Assembly (NCBI GenBank): GCA_964023205.1
Contig: OZ026838.1
Coordinates: 29,601,843-29,665,842 of the forward strand
DNA: 64,000 nucleotides
Direction of reading: 5' to 3'
Source of the DNA: Lutraria lutraria
Lineage: Eukaryota > Mollusca > Bivalvia > Venerida > Mactridae
Shown here: positions 62,945 to 64,000 of the stretch, one piece after another
How the letters are laid out: each line of letters starts with the position of its first letter
Position numbering within the stretch: the stretch's first letter is position 1
Program-made: the position numbers and the translations under genes
The notes under the pieces: model-generated
Database searches by the model: none
The model's input: only the letters and a program-made list of their open reading frames with translations
What the model was told of the DNA's origin: nothing

Positions 62945-63975
62945 AGGGTGTCCCAAAAGGAAGGTAACACTTTCATACATGTTTATAGTCCCTTTAAGTT
63001 GCAGATGAGTACATAATATTTATACAGATATGTAGAACAAAGCTGTAAGTTTTTTGTGTCAGAGTACCTTATAAAAATCTTCAGAATTTGGAATTTAATA
63101 CAAATTTGAAAACAAAAGTGCATTTTTTATCCTAGACGTCGTTTTAGTATTTTTTGACGTTTCTGATCGGACGACCTTTCATCCTCTTCACTTACAATAC
63201 ACGCGCGATGAATATTCATTCATATAAATACACATAAATGTCTTTCTTGGACTTTCTTTACCTTGCATTTGTTTTGGTTCAGTCACTGAAAGACACCGCA
63301 TCATCACAGATGAACGGTCCAATAATACCATGGCATGAAATTGCACACCGCACGTTTCTCACTGTGTAGTGGTCTCTCCGCATAAGAATTAGGTCGCTTT
63401 TGAAAAGCAAGTTTGTTAATGTGCTCAAAAAGAAGTCTCCTAACTTACAAAACATGTAGTTCATACAGGATGGTGGTACGGTACATACATGAAGTATTGT
63501 ACTATACTTTCTACACGATGTGTTCGGCGATTAAGTAATATTCAGTCGATATCCGGAGGTGAAAGATTGCGGAATATCTTCACCCGCGCATAGTCAATCC
63601 ATGCAATTCTTTCTTTGGGGATATTTTTTAAGCCAAAGGTCTATAGTCCTAAGCCACCAACCAAAGAAAATGTTAATGCTGTTGAAGTGTTAAAGTGGCA
63701 TAGATTTTATCGTGCGTCTATGTTAAGTAAAGAGAATGAAAGGTCGTCAGATCAGAAACGTCATAAATTACTAAAACGATGTCAAGGATGAAAAATGCAC
63801 TTTTCTTTTCACATTTGTAGTAAATTGCATATTCTGAAGATATGTATAAGGTTCTCTGACACAAAAATCTTACATCTTTGTTCTACATATCTATATAAAT
63901 ATTATGTACTCATCTGCAATTTAAAGGGACATTAAACATGCATGAAAGTGTTACCTTTCTTTACAGTAATACCAA
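62945..63975. mobile_element. Mariner/Tc-like element with about 230-bp TIRs
   Basis: 62955-63184 and 63735-63964 are inverted copies: aaggtaacactttcatacat at the left end mirrors atgcatgaaagtgttacctt at the right. Similarity holds through gacgtttctgat, then c/tggacgacctttcat. The interior carries a transposase remnant on the minus strand (63279-63464). With total length of about 1 kb and long TIRs it is a decayed, internally deleted copy. It lies just upstream of the first MACPF exon seen. Confidence 0.8.
63279..63464 (-). pseudogene. Tc3/mariner-like transposase fragment
   Basis: The frame contains RRDHYTVRNVRCAISCHGII followed by GPFICDDAV, resembling the 'VWCxISxxGIIGPxFF' block before the second catalytic Asp region of Tc3/mariner DDE transposases. 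Only this short block survives, so the copy is inactive. Confidence 0.55.
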
Positions 63976-64000
63976 AAGCCTATATACAGAAATTGGATCT

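Overview
The window is AT-rich, intron-rich eukaryotic nuclear DNA. It most likely comes from a bivalve mollusc, probably a heterodont clam; this is inferred from the gene families (multi-EGF receptor, SRCR-repeat protein, apolipophorin-like lipid carrier, MACPF/VMO-I protein) and from the dense tRNA-derived SINEs, MITEs and 'gggtttaacgtcgc'-ended repeats. All genes are spliced. I rebuilt them by reading GT/AG junctions and requiring the codon phase to stay open across every junction.

Layout, left to right. (1) 1.1-3.84 kb, minus strand: a GC-rich five-exon gene for a MADF-like domain protein of about 489 aa, with a TATA-like site and a block of CGGCCG motifs upstream. (2) 4.79-7.2 kb, plus strand: the 3' end of an EGF-repeat single-pass receptor. 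An in-frame TAA cuts the tail, and coding-like sequence with three more Tyr motifs runs on to 7319. (3) 8.9-16.6 kb, minus strand: eight exons encoding four SRCR domains in which a 4-Cys and a 6-Cys type alternate. (4) 19.5-45.9 kb, minus strand: a complete 33-exon gene (CDS 13,593 nt, 4530 aa) for an apolipophorin/apoB-like large lipid transfer protein with signal peptide, LPD_N module, a beta-rich region on a single 7575-nt exon, and a C-terminal VWD domain. (5) 46-55.6 kb: a gene desert with a LINE remnant, SINEs, a (CT)n tract and a 62-bp minisatellite of about 13 copies. (6) 55.6-62.9 kb, minus strand: a six-exon gene (about 624 aa) joining an N-terminal membrane anchor, a MACPF domain and a three-fold VMO-I-like domain. 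One intron carries a 1.75-kb TIR element with a nested inverted-repeat array, and a mariner-like element with TIRs of about 230 bp lies just upstream.

The genes do not form an operon or pathway. Three of them (SRCR, lipid carrier, MACPF/VMO-I) encode secreted or surface proteins of kinds often linked to haemolymph, egg or immune functions, but shared regulation cannot be seen from sequence. Mobile-element debris fills much of the non-coding space. At least nine elements are recognisable from paired inverted ends or duplicate copies alone.
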